Part shown: positions 27,127 to 34,929 of the stretch, piece by piece
How the letters are laid out: each line of letters begins with the position of its first letter
How positions within the stretch are numbered: position 1 is the first letter of the stretch
DNA from: Ruminococcus sp. Phil15
Lineage (GTDB): Bacteria; Bacillota; Clostridia; Oscillospirales; Ruminococcaceae
Length of the DNA stretch: 64,000 nucleotides
Reading direction: 5' to 3'
Assembly (NCBI GenBank): GCA_001940995.1
Contig: MSHC01000020.1
Span: 5,573-69,572 of the forward strand
The notes under the pieces: model-generated
The model's input: the letters and a program-made list of their open reading frames with translations, nothing else
Database searches by the model: none
What the model was told of the DNA's origin: nothing
Made by a program: the position numbers and the translations under genes

Positions 27127-30100
27127 ATGGACGAAATCAGAGAAGCAAAGTCTGAATTTATGGACGGAGAGGGTATTAGAAACGTACTCGAATTTGTTTC
27201 AAACGGTGTTGCTATATATGAATATAACGACGGTAATTTAGAGCTTGTCTACTGCAACAGAACGCTGTGCAGAATGCTCGGCTATTCCGAAAAGGTGTTC
27301 CTCAAAAAGTGCGCAAAGAACGCTGCGTTCATTTTTGGCGAGGACCAGAAAAAGGAAGTAAGAAAGTTTTTCGAGAACTGTATAAGACTCGGTATGCCTG
27401 TCGAACAGGTGCTGAAGTTCACAAGAAGCGACGGAAATCTGAGCTGGATAAAGATTGCAGGAAAGCCTATACCTTGCGACGCCTGTGACGGCAGGGTTGC
27501 CGTTACCTTTACCGATGTGACCGACGAGATTATGACGAAGGAAGAAATCCGCTTCCGTGCAGACCACGACTCGCTTACCGAAATATATAATGCCAGCGCA
27601 TTTTACAAGCACACTAAGGATATGCTCTCGGAAAGTGCCGACGAGTTTGTTTTGGTGCGTCTTAACATAGTGAAATTTAAGGTCGTAAACGAAATATTCG
27701 GTGAAAAAACCGCAGACGATATACTTGTCGTTCTGGCAAGAAAGCTGAAAAAGTCTCTCGAAGGAATTCCCTGTTCATACGGCAGACTTGCCTCAGACCA
27801 TTTTGCGCTCTGCCTGCCTGCTGAGCTTTTCGATGAGGAAAGGCTTTGCGCACTTATCCGTGACATAAGGGAAAGCTTCCCGGATTATTACAACATCAAC
27901 GTTAAGGCGGGCGTCTACCGTGTATCCGACAAGGCTGTTTCAGTTCCTGTTATGTGCGACAGAGCGAAGCTTGCCCTGCAAACCATCAAGGACGACAACA
28001 CCCAGAGCTTTGCCTACTACAATGACGAAATAAGAAAGGCGCTTTTAGCGGAGCAGAGGATCGAAAACGAGATGCAGTGGGCGCTGGACACCGAGCAGTT
28101 TGAGGTGTGGTTTCAGCCTATCTATTCTCTCTCGTCAATGCAGCCGTACAGCGCCGAGGCTCTAGTAAGATGGCGTCACCCGTCAAAGGGACTTATTTCT
28201 CCGGGTACGTTCATCTCTATCTTTGAGAAAAACGGCTTCATTTCAAAGCTTGACCATTACATATTCGACCACGTCTGCGCATATATCAGATACCGCATAG
28301 ACAGAGGCTTTAAGCAGATCCCGATATCGGTCAATGTTTCCCGAATGAGCCTTTATAAGGAGGACCTCGCAGACGATATCATCGAGCTTGTCGAGAGGTA
28401 TAAGCTTTCGCCTGAGCTTTTCAAGATCGAGATTACCGAAACTGCGTACAGTAATAATCCTACTACTATCACAAACACGGTAAACCGCCTGCGTTCATAC
28501 GGCTTTACAATACTTATGGACGACTTCGGTTCGGGCTATTCGTCGCTTAATATCTTAAAAGACCTGCCTATAGACGTCCTCAAGATTGATATGAATTTTA
28601 TGGCTGACCTTAACTCTACCGATAAGGCGGCTAACATACTTACATCTATCGTCAGAATGGCGAAGTGGCTCGATATGCCCTGTATCGCAGAGGGCGTTGA
28701 AACAAAGGCGCAGGTCAACTTCTTAAAGAGCATAGGCTGCGACAATATACAGGGATTCTATTTCTCAAAGCCGCTCCCGAAAGATGATTTTGAGAAGGTC
28801 GTTTCGTCCAATATCGAGGAGGTCATCTCCGATAAGGAATCCAATGACAGCATAAGCCGTGACGTTGACGAGATGCTATCAGGCAACGAAACCGTTACAA
28901 AGCTTATGAACGGAATGTTCGGCGCAATGGGCTTTTACGAGTTCGATAACGGCAAGCTTGAGGTAATCCGTGTAAACGAGGGCTATTACAAGATGTTCGG
29001 TTACAGCCTGTCGGATTTCTCCAAGGACGCAAAGGACGTTTTCCAGAAGGTCTATAAGGAAGACCTTCCGGACGTTATCGCCGCCTGCCAGGAAACCATA
29101 AGGACAAGAAAAACCGTCCACAAGACCTTCCGCAGGCTGAACCCAAAGGGCGATGTTTTCTACCTCAGAGCAAGCTTTAATTCGTTCGGCGGAACAAGAG
29201 AGCGTCCGCTTCTCTGTATAGCGTTTAACGATATTACAGCCCATAAGCGTCTTGAAGAAAAGACGAGAGAAAAGATAAATCTGTTAAACGAGCTTTCAAA
29301 GAAGCTTCTTGAAAGAACGGACATAGACGCTACGATAAACGAGATTCTTGCTATGGTGAGAAATTATTACAAGGCAGACAGAGCGTCTATCTTTGAGTTC
29401 GACAACGAAAAGGGAGTAAGCGCCAATATCTATGAGCAGTGCGCTGAAAATATACCCGTGCGTTCCGAGCTTCGCAATCCCGTGCCGACAAGCAGCATAA
29501 AGCCGTGGATAGACTTTATCACAAAGCACAAGTCTGTCAGCATAATTGACATAAGCCGGAATACGGAGCTTAAAAGGTGCTGCCGTGACTGGTATGCGGA
29601 AATGGGCATCGAATCGACGGTCGCTACAGCAGTTATGAGCGGCGATAAGCTTACCGGCTGTATCTGTATCGACAACCCTAAGACAAATATCGAGCAGGTG
29701 GACTTCCTCCAGTCATTCGGCTACTACTTCTCGCTTGAGATGATGAAGTATAAGCTGCAGAAAAAGTCCGAGGCGCAGTCAAAACGTCTTAACGCCATCA
29801 TGGAGAATATGCACGGCGGCGTAGGACTGTTTTCGTTCGGCAAGGATGATATCTTCATAAGATTCGGTACGGATAAATTCTATAAAATTCTGGGCATAGA
29901 AAAGGACTACAAGGGCGGATTTTCTTCGGTTGTAAACTACCTCGACAGAGAGGATTTCAGAAAAAATATCTTTGCCGCAACCGAAAGCGGTTCAAGAATC
30001 GACGTACAGTTCAGAGCCGCAAATTCATGCAAAAACGGCGAAGAAAAATGGATAAGCTTCTCAGGCTCGACAATGTATAATCCCGAAACAAACGAGCCTA

Positions 30101-31977
30101 TGGGCATAGCCGTAATAAACGATGTTACGGATAAGATTTATGCGGAGCAGGGCAAGTACAGCGGCGCTCTTACTTCCGTGTACGACAGAATTTACAGAGT
30201 CGATATGGTAAACAGCGACATCGAGCTTATCTCCGAGAAGGTAAACTCCGGCGATATTATCCACCCGCTTCTTAACGTGTTCTCGGACGAAAACGCAGGA
30301 GTAAAGCGGAAGTGGCTTGCCAAGATATGCAAGGACGCATATATAAAAGGCTCTGTTTCACGGGATTTCGGATTTACCTCCGAGTTTGACGGAAAGTATT
30401 ACTGGTATACCTGCACGGCTATAAGATTTACCGATACGGTGTTCCTCATCGGTATCCTCAATACGACCGCAACAAAAAACGCTCAGCAGCTTGAGATTGA
30501 GAACCAGAAGCTCAAGCTTAAAGAGCATTTCCAGGAAACCTCCAATATCTATGTAAGACAGACAGGCATCGTGCTGATCGAGTATAACTACGAGAGCCGC
30601 ACGCTCGAAAGCACGGATAACTTCGACAGGTTTGTGCTAAGCGAGGTTGACCGTGACGGGATCTACTCCGGTAGCAAAAGCTTTCACAATGCGGTGCATC
30701 CCGACGATTACGAGTCGGTAAGGGAACTTATCCTTTCAGTAGAAAACAAGTCTGGCGAGGCGAGATTTCTTACCAAGGACGGGGAGTACATCTGGTGTCA
30801 GGTGCTTAAAACTATAAGCTATGACAAGCAGGGAAAGCCTCTCTACGCTAACTACACAATGCTTGATATCGACGACAGAAGAAAGTCGGAGGTAAAGGCA
30901 ACCAATGCCCTTGAAATGATTGAAAACGTTATAAATTCGGCACATTCGGGAATTGCGTTTGTGGAGATTTCAAAGGACTACCGACTTATCCCGCTTCTCA
31001 GGAACGAAACCTATTACAAGCTTCTGGGCCGTGAGGAAGAAGAATATGTTAAGCTTGGCTACACTATCTGCGACTTGGTATCGGAAACATACCGTGACGA
31101 GTTCAAGGAGAGAATCGTGCGCTCGGCATATATCGGCGAAACGTTCTCCGAGGAGATCAAAATTCACCGAGGCGATACGGGCGAGAGAAGATGGATAAGG
31201 TGCGAGTTTGCTCCTTACACCTCAAGACACGACGAGGACGACAAGCACAAGACCATCGTGATTCTTACCGACATCACGGAGCTTAAAATGCAAACGCTCA
31301 AGCTTGACGCAGTTATCAACTCTCTGCCGGGCGGCGTTGCACATTACAGAGTCGTGGACGACAAGTTTATATCGGAGTTTTACAGCAGGTCTATCCCTGA
31401 ACTGTGGGGTTATGGGGATAACCTTGACGAATACGAGGCTATCGTAAAAGACGACGCCAGAGCGCTTATCCATGAGGAGGACAGGGCGAGAGTCTATGCC
31501 ACAGCAAAATATCTCGTTACAACAGGCACAAACGTAAGACTAAGCTTCAGGATAAAGTGTCGGGTCGGCTGCCGCTGGGTTACGCTCTCTGCGAGCAAGC
31601 TCTCTGACCACAGCGACGGCACGTCGTCAATAAGCTGTCTGTACACAATCTCGTCAGAACGTGAGCTTATGTACAGGAGAATGCTCGACGAGGCGTCAAT
31701 AGGTATCTATGTCTGCGACGAGAAATCAAAGAATACGCTTTATATCAATAATACGCTTAGAGATATTATGGGTATAGACGAGGAGGCAGATATCGGCACG
31801 ATAAACTGCTTCTCGCTTCTCTCAGGCGGCGACGAGAGCTTCGCAGACGATTACGTCTACGACAGCTACCGTCCAAGAGAGGTTCGGCTCAAGAATAACT
31901 CAAGGCTTTATATCAGAGGCAGACGTATCATGTGGAACGGTATTCCGGCAGTTATCGAATATGTCTCAGAGCGATAA
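27127..31977 (+). CDS. Multi-PAS/GAF cyclic-di-GMP phosphodiesterase with degenerate GGDEF
   Basis: This very long cytoplasmic protein (1616 residues) has a PAS domain (about 20-135), a GGDEF-like domain (140-300) whose motif reads ASDHF near residue 220 and so is probably not a cyclase, and an EAL domain (310-555). The EAL residues are intact: AEALVRW near 343, SVNVS, EITET, MDDFGSGYSSL, LKID, AEGVET and QGFYF, predicting hydrolysis of cyclic di-GMP. After it come a further PAS domain (585-720), a GAF domain (725-890) and about five PAS domains to the C-terminus, with no transmembrane helix or other output domain. Placing so many sensors after the output domain is unusual. The signals sensed are unknown. 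Confidence 0.92.
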   Translation: MDEIREAKSEFMDGEGIRNVLEFVSNGVAIYEYNDGNLELVYCNRTLCRMLGYSEKVFLKKCAKNAAFIFGEDQKKEVRKFFENCIRLGMPVEQVLKFTRSDGNLSWIKIAGKPIPCDACDGRVAVTFTDVTDEIMTKEEIRFRADHDSLTEIYNASAFYKHTKDMLSESADEFVLVRLNIVKFKVVNEIFGEKTADDILVVLARKLKKSLEGIPCSYGRLASDHFALCLPAELFDEERLCALIRDIRESFPDYYNINVKAGVYRVSDKAVSVPVMCDRAKLALQTIKDDNTQSFAYYNDEIRKALLAEQRIENEMQWALDTEQFEVWFQPIYSLSSMQPYSAEALVRWRHPSKGLISPGTFISIFEKNGFISKLDHYIFDHVCAYIRYRIDRGFKQIPISVNVSRMSLYKEDLADDIIELVERYKLSPELFKIEITETAYSNNPTTITNTVNRLRSYGFTILMDDFGSGYSSLNILKDLPIDVLKIDMNFMADLNSTDKAANILTSIVRMAKWLDMPCIAEGVETKAQVNFLKSIGCDNIQGFYFSKPLPKDDFEKVVSSNIEEVISDKESNDSISRDVDEMLSGNETVTKLMNGMFGAMGFYEFDNGKLEVIRVNEGYYKMFGYSLSDFSKDAKDVFQKVYKEDLPDVIAACQETIRTRKTVHKTFRRLNPKGDVFYLRASFNSFGGTRERPLLCIAFNDITAHKRLEEKTREKINLLNELSKKLLERTDIDATINEILAMVRNYYKADRASIFEFDNEKGVSANIYEQCAENIPVRSELRNPVPTSSIKPWIDFITKHKSVSIIDISRNTELKRCCRDWYAEMGIESTVATAVMSGDKLTGCICIDNPKTNIEQVDFLQSFGYYFSLEMMKYKLQKKSEAQSKRLNAIMENMHGGVGLFSFGKDDIFIRFGTDKFYKILGIEKDYKGGFSSVVNYLDREDFRKNIFAATESGSRIDVQFRAANSCKNGEEKWISFSGSTMYNPETNEPMGIAVINDVTDKIYAEQGKYSGALTSVYDRIYRVDMVNSDIELISEKVNSGDIIHPLLNVFSDENAGVKRKWLAKICKDAYIKGSVSRDFGFTSEFDGKYYWYTCTAIRFTDTVFLIGILNTTATKNAQQLEIENQKLKLKEHFQETSNIYVRQTGIVLIEYNYESRTLESTDNFDRFVLSEVDRDGIYSGSKSFHNAVHPDDYESVRELILSVENKSGEARFLTKDGEYIWCQVLKTISYDKQGKPLYANYTMLDIDDRRKSEVKATNALEMIENVINSAHSGIAFVEISKDYRLIPLLRNETYYKLLGREEEEYVKLGYTICDLVSETYRDEFKERIVRSAYIGETFSEEIKIHRGDTGERRWIRCEFAPYTSRHDEDDKHKTIVILTDITELKMQTLKLDAVINSLPGGVAHYRVVDDKFISEFYSRSIPELWGYGDNLDEYEAIVKDDARALIHEEDRARVYATAKYLVTTGTNVRLSFRIKCRVGCRWVTLSASKLSDHSDGTSSISCLYTISSERELMYRRMLDEASIGIYVCDEKSKNTLYINNTLRDIMGIDEEADIGTINCFSLLSGGDESFADDYVYDSYRPREVRLKNNSRLYIRGRRIMWNGIPAVIEYVSER

Positions 31978-32057
31978 AAAATCCCCCGTGGAGTTGGGCT
32001 GATAACGATGTAGAAGTTTTACAAATATCGTTATAAGGACAAATACAGCGAATTATA

Positions 32058-32101
32058 AAGCTGCCGATATCCTGTAATTGGACATCGGCAGCTTATTTTT
32101 A
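32058..32101 (+). terminator. Terminator after the PAS/EAL gene
   Basis: An 11-bp perfect stem (32058-32068 with 32084-32094) is followed by ATTTTTATTTTTTT. It also lies directly beyond the stop of the convergent AraC gene and may serve both. Confidence 0.88.
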
Positions 32102-32989
32102 TTTTTTTCTGTACTCGCTTGGGGTAACGCCGAAAAGCTCTTTAAAGCTGCGGCAAAAGTACCCGACGTTTTCAAAGCCTGTATTACTTGCAATTGAGTA
32201 AATACTGCTGTCCGTGGAGGCAAGAAGCTTTGCTGCACGTTTCAGTCTGTAGTTTATCAAATAGCTTACAGGGGAGATCCGCAGATACTTGTTGAATATA
32301 TTCAGCGCACTGCTTTTGCTGACAGATACGGTTTGCGCTATGTCGGCAAGAGTTATATGCTTCGAATAATTTTTATGTATATACTGCATCATTATCTGGA
32401 GCTGCGCCTGCGTGTGGGCGGTCGCTTTTGCCGCAGGAATGCTTTCCGATATATTTGCGTTTTCGTATACGGTTTCCCATATTTTAAGCAAAAGCTCAAC
32501 CGTCTTTATTTCGCCAATGCTTTCCGTATCCTGAACGTCAAACACTGACAGCAGATTTTTCAGAACCTCTTTTTGCCACGGGACTTCAGGTGAAAATATC
32601 AAACACTCGATCGACGAATCAAGCAGGGGCTGTATATATTTGCGGTATATCAGACTGTCCTCCGCAGAAAGCAGGGACGGAGAAAATACGATATTTGGAA
32701 TAATTACGCTTTCGGACGCTTCAAAACGGTGAATGACCTGCGAATTTATAAATATGCCCGTACCCTCGGTCAGAACATATCTGCCGCTTCCGACAAGAAA
32801 TTCAGCCGTACCCTTTTCAATAAATACAAATTCCACCTCGGAATGCCAGTGCCAGTCAATGCAGTGAAAATCAAACAGCCATATGTCTTCGTTATAGTAT
32901 TTGAACGGATATTCATCGCTGCCGTGACAAACCGTTTCTCTCAAAGTTTCGTCGGTCCTTATCCTGCCGTAGTTGTTGTCCGCTTTCAT
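32099..32989 (-). CDS. AraC family transcriptional regulator
   Basis: The 296-residue protein has an N-terminal cupin sensor (HWHSEVEFVFIEKGTAEFL then TGIFINSQVIHRF) and a C-terminal pair of helix-turn-helix motifs (ITLADIAQTVSVSKSSALNIF and SIYSIASNTGFENVGYFCRSF) ending in GVTPSEYRKK, the AraC signature. Such regulators usually bind a sugar and activate adjacent uptake or catabolic genes. The start at 32989 has GGAGG 7 nt upstream; the longer open frame to 33073 lacks one. It diverges from an MFS transporter gene, its likely target. Confidence 0.93.
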   Translation of the reverse strand: MKADNNYGRIRTDETLRETVCHGSDEYPFKYYNEDIWLFDFHCIDWHWHSEVEFVFIEKGTAEFLVGSGRYVLTEGTGIFINSQVIHRFEASESVIIPNIVFSPSLLSAEDSLIYRKYIQPLLDSSIECLIFSPEVPWQKEVLKNLLSVFDVQDTESIGEIKTVELLLKIWETVYENANISESIPAAKATAHTQAQLQIMMQYIHKNYSKHITLADIAQTVSVSKSSALNIFNKYLRISPVSYLINYRLKRAAKLLASTDSSIYSIASNTGFENVGYFCRSFKELFGVTPSEYRKK

Positions 32990-33011
32990 TGCTGCACCTC
33001 CAATTTGCGAT

Positions 33012-33035
33012 ATTGTGCAATAAAATTGTGAAATA
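33012..33035. promoter_or_regulatory. Candidate AraC operator: 11-bp direct repeats
   Basis: ATTGTGCAATA (33012-33022) and ATTGTGAAATA (33025-33035) differ at one base, have a 13-bp period, and end 5 bp before the -35 of the MFS promoter. Direct half-sites in this position are typical for AraC-type activators. Confidence 0.5.
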
Positions 33036-33040
33036 GTGTC

Positions 33041-33069
33041 TTGATCTTTCAATATGTTTGTGATATGAT
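33041..33069 (+). promoter_or_regulatory. Promoter of the MFS transporter gene
   Basis: TTGATC and TATGAT are separated by 17 bp with an extended -10 TG element, 38 bp before the start codon. Confidence 0.75.
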
Positions 33070-33107
33070 ACAATTACATTATAACAATAAATCGGAGGAA
33101 AGTCAAT

Positions 33108-34295
33108 ATGGCAAAAAATTATAAAAGGACTTTGGCGGCTTGCTATCTGGGCTTTATAACGCAGGCAATAGCGGCAAATTTTGCGCCGCTGCTATTTTTA
33201 AAATTTCACAGCGACTACGGCATACCATTGGGGAAAATCGCGCTCATATCCTCGGTGTTTTTCATAACGCAGCTTATTACGGACGTTTTGTGCGCTAAAT
33301 TTGCGGACAGGATAGGATACCGCCAATGCGCTGTGGCTGCCGAAATATGTTCTGCCGCAGGACTTGTAGGACTCGCATTTTTACCGGAACTTTTGCCGGA
33401 CCCGTTTGTCGGGATAATAGCGAGCGTTATAGTCTACGCAGTGGGCAGCGGACTTATAGAAGTGTTGGGCAGCCCTATTGTAGAGGCGTGTCCTTTTGAA
33501 AACAAGGACGCCGTTATGAGCCTGCTGCACTCGTTTTACTGCTGGGGCTCGGTGGGAGTAATACTTATATCCACGCTTTTTTTTGCGGTATTCGGAATAG
33601 AAAGCTGGAAATGGCTTGCCTGCGTTTGGGCAGTGATACCCATTGTCAATGTGTTTAATTTTGCGGTCTGTCCTATCGAAAGACTTACGGACGAGGGAGA
33701 GGGAATGAAAATAAGCGGTCTGCTCCGCGTACCGTTGTTTTGGCTGGCTATCGTACTGATGATATGCGCGGGGGCTTCGGAGCTGTCCATGGCGCAGTGG
33801 GCTTCTGCGTACTCCGAATTGGCTCTCGGCTTGTCAAAGGCAGCGGGCGACCTTGCGGGTCCCTGTTTGTTTGCAGTAACAATGGGCATAAGCAGGGCAA
33901 TTTACGGAAAGTATGGCGGTAAGCTGAACCTGACGAAATTTATGCTTGGCTCGGGCTGTCTTTGTCTGATGTGCTACATAGCCGCTTCCCTGTCGGATTC
34001 GTCTGCAATAGGCTTGGCAGGTTGCATTGTCTGCGGCTTTTCCGTGGGGATTATGTGGCCGGGTGCAATAAGCATATGTTCGGAACGTATTCCCACAGGC
34101 GGTACGGCAATGTTTGCACTGCTGGCTATGGCGGGCGACCTTGGAGGAGCTTTCGGTCCGGGCTTGGTAGGCAGCGCGGCGCAGAGAGCAAACGACAATT
34201 TACAGAGAGGTATGCTTGTCGGTTGCGTGTTCCCGTTGATACTGATAATATCTCTTATTGTTTTAAAATGGAACGAAAGAGATAAAAATATATAG
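33108..34295 (+). CDS. Major facilitator superfamily transporter
   Basis: The 395-residue protein has about twelve hydrophobic helices and the MFS loop motif between helices 2 and 3 (AKFADRIGYRQC). It resembles sugar or drug-type MFS carriers. The substrate cannot be told from sequence, but divergence from an AraC regulator with a cupin sensor suggests a sugar. A CGGAGG site precedes the ATG. No clear terminator follows; the stem-loop array at 34339 begins 44 bp after the stop codon. Confidence 0.9.
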   Translation: MAKNYKRTLAACYLGFITQAIAANFAPLLFLKFHSDYGIPLGKIALISSVFFITQLITDVLCAKFADRIGYRQCAVAAEICSAAGLVGLAFLPELLPDPFVGIIASVIVYAVGSGLIEVLGSPIVEACPFENKDAVMSLLHSFYCWGSVGVILISTLFFAVFGIESWKWLACVWAVIPIVNVFNFAVCPIERLTDEGEGMKISGLLRVPLFWLAIVLMICAGASELSMAQWASAYSELALGLSKAAGDLAGPCLFAVTMGISRAIYGKYGGKLNLTKFMLGSGCLCLMCYIAASLSDSSAIGLAGCIVCGFSVGIMWPGAISICSERIPTGGTAMFALLAMAGDLGGAFGPGLVGSAAQRANDNLQRGMLVGCVFPLILIISLIVLKWNERDKNI

Positions 34296-34338
34296 GTGAT
34301 TTGATTTACTATAGTGATCATAAATAATATAAGGGAGT

Positions 34339-34524
34339 GCAGAGGAAACGTCTGCTCGCTGTCTCGCAGAAACGTGAACAAAGTTCACCTGCGAAATCCC
34401 CCTGGGAGAGCGCCTGTACTTACGATATTGACTTGAAGCTTGCGGAAAGTCAATGTCATAAGTACTATGGCGTTACTTAAGGCAAAGCCGTAAGTAACGC
34501 CGCAGCTTCGCTGCAGTGTGCGGC
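34339..34524. ncRNA. Array of five stem-loops, possible structured RNA or decayed element
   Basis: Five consecutive inverted repeats fill this stretch: 34339-34355 (5-bp stem, GAAA-containing loop), 34364-34394 (two stacked 6-bp stems), 34416-34465 (19-bp stem with two G-U pairs), 34469-34501 (11-bp perfect stem with an inner GGC/GCC), and 34499-34524 (GCCGCA/TGCGGC with an inner GCAGC/GCTGC). No protein reading frame explains it. Such density suggests a structured RNA or a palindrome-ended mobile element relic. It directly abuts the truncated SIR2 gene. Strand is unknown because the symmetry hides it. Confidence 0.5.
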
Positions 34525-34540
34525 GCCGATATGACAATAG

Positions 34541-34810
34541 AAAAACGGTCTGTCGAGAAAATCGGCAGAAAGGTACGAAAGCTTCCTGCGTACAAGAAAA
34601 AACCAAAAAATCCTGTTCTTAGAGCTTGGAGTGGGCTATAACACGCCTGTAATTATCAAGTATCCGTTCTGGAAGGTGACGGCGGGAAACCCGTTTGCCG
34701 TCTATGCCTGTATCAATTACGGCGAAGCAGTCTGTCCGAACTGGATTGAAAAGCAGTCGGTTTGCATCGACGGAGATATCGGGGTTATCTTAAAAAGCCT
34801 GAGGGGATAA
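34541..34810 (+). pseudogene. C-terminal remnant of a SIR2-family NAD-dependent deacylase
   Basis: An open frame of 89 codons, bounded upstream by a stop at 34538, encodes the C-terminal end of a SIR2-like protein: SAERYESFL, then KILFLELGVGYNTPVIIKYP, and CINYGEAVCPNWIEKQS and CIDGDIGVILKSL before the stop. Complete relatives of this type are near 280-300 residues, so the NAD-binding N-terminal two-thirds is missing. There is no start codon or ribosome site at the break. An overlapping ATG frame at 34531 is out of phase. The break coincides with the end of the stem-loop array, suggesting that a rearrangement or insertion removed the 5' part. Confidence 0.65.
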
Positions 34811-34841
34811 ACCGCAGAAAGAATACTGCCAGACGGCACAA

Positions 34842-34871
34842 AAACGGCGGCACAGCTTTTGCTGCGCCGCC
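34842..34871 (-). terminator. Terminator of the transglutaminase-like gene
   Basis: An 11-bp stem with one mismatch (34846-34856 with 34861-34871) is followed on the minus strand by GTTTTTG. It lies 58 bp past the stop codon of the minus-strand gene. Confidence 0.82.
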
Positions 34872-34929
34872 TTAAAATATCTCTTGAAAGATGCAGTCTT
34901 ATAATTCTTTGTAACAGAGCGCCACGCCG

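Noticed and set aside
34385..34606. A 73-codon minus-strand frame across the stem-loop array
   Set aside because: It spans the hairpins and the SIR2 break, and its sequence shows no family resemblance.
34531..34633. An ATG frame beginning at 34531 before the SIR2 remnant
   Set aside because: It is in another phase and stops after about 34 codons. The SIR2-like sequence lies in the other frame, which has no start.
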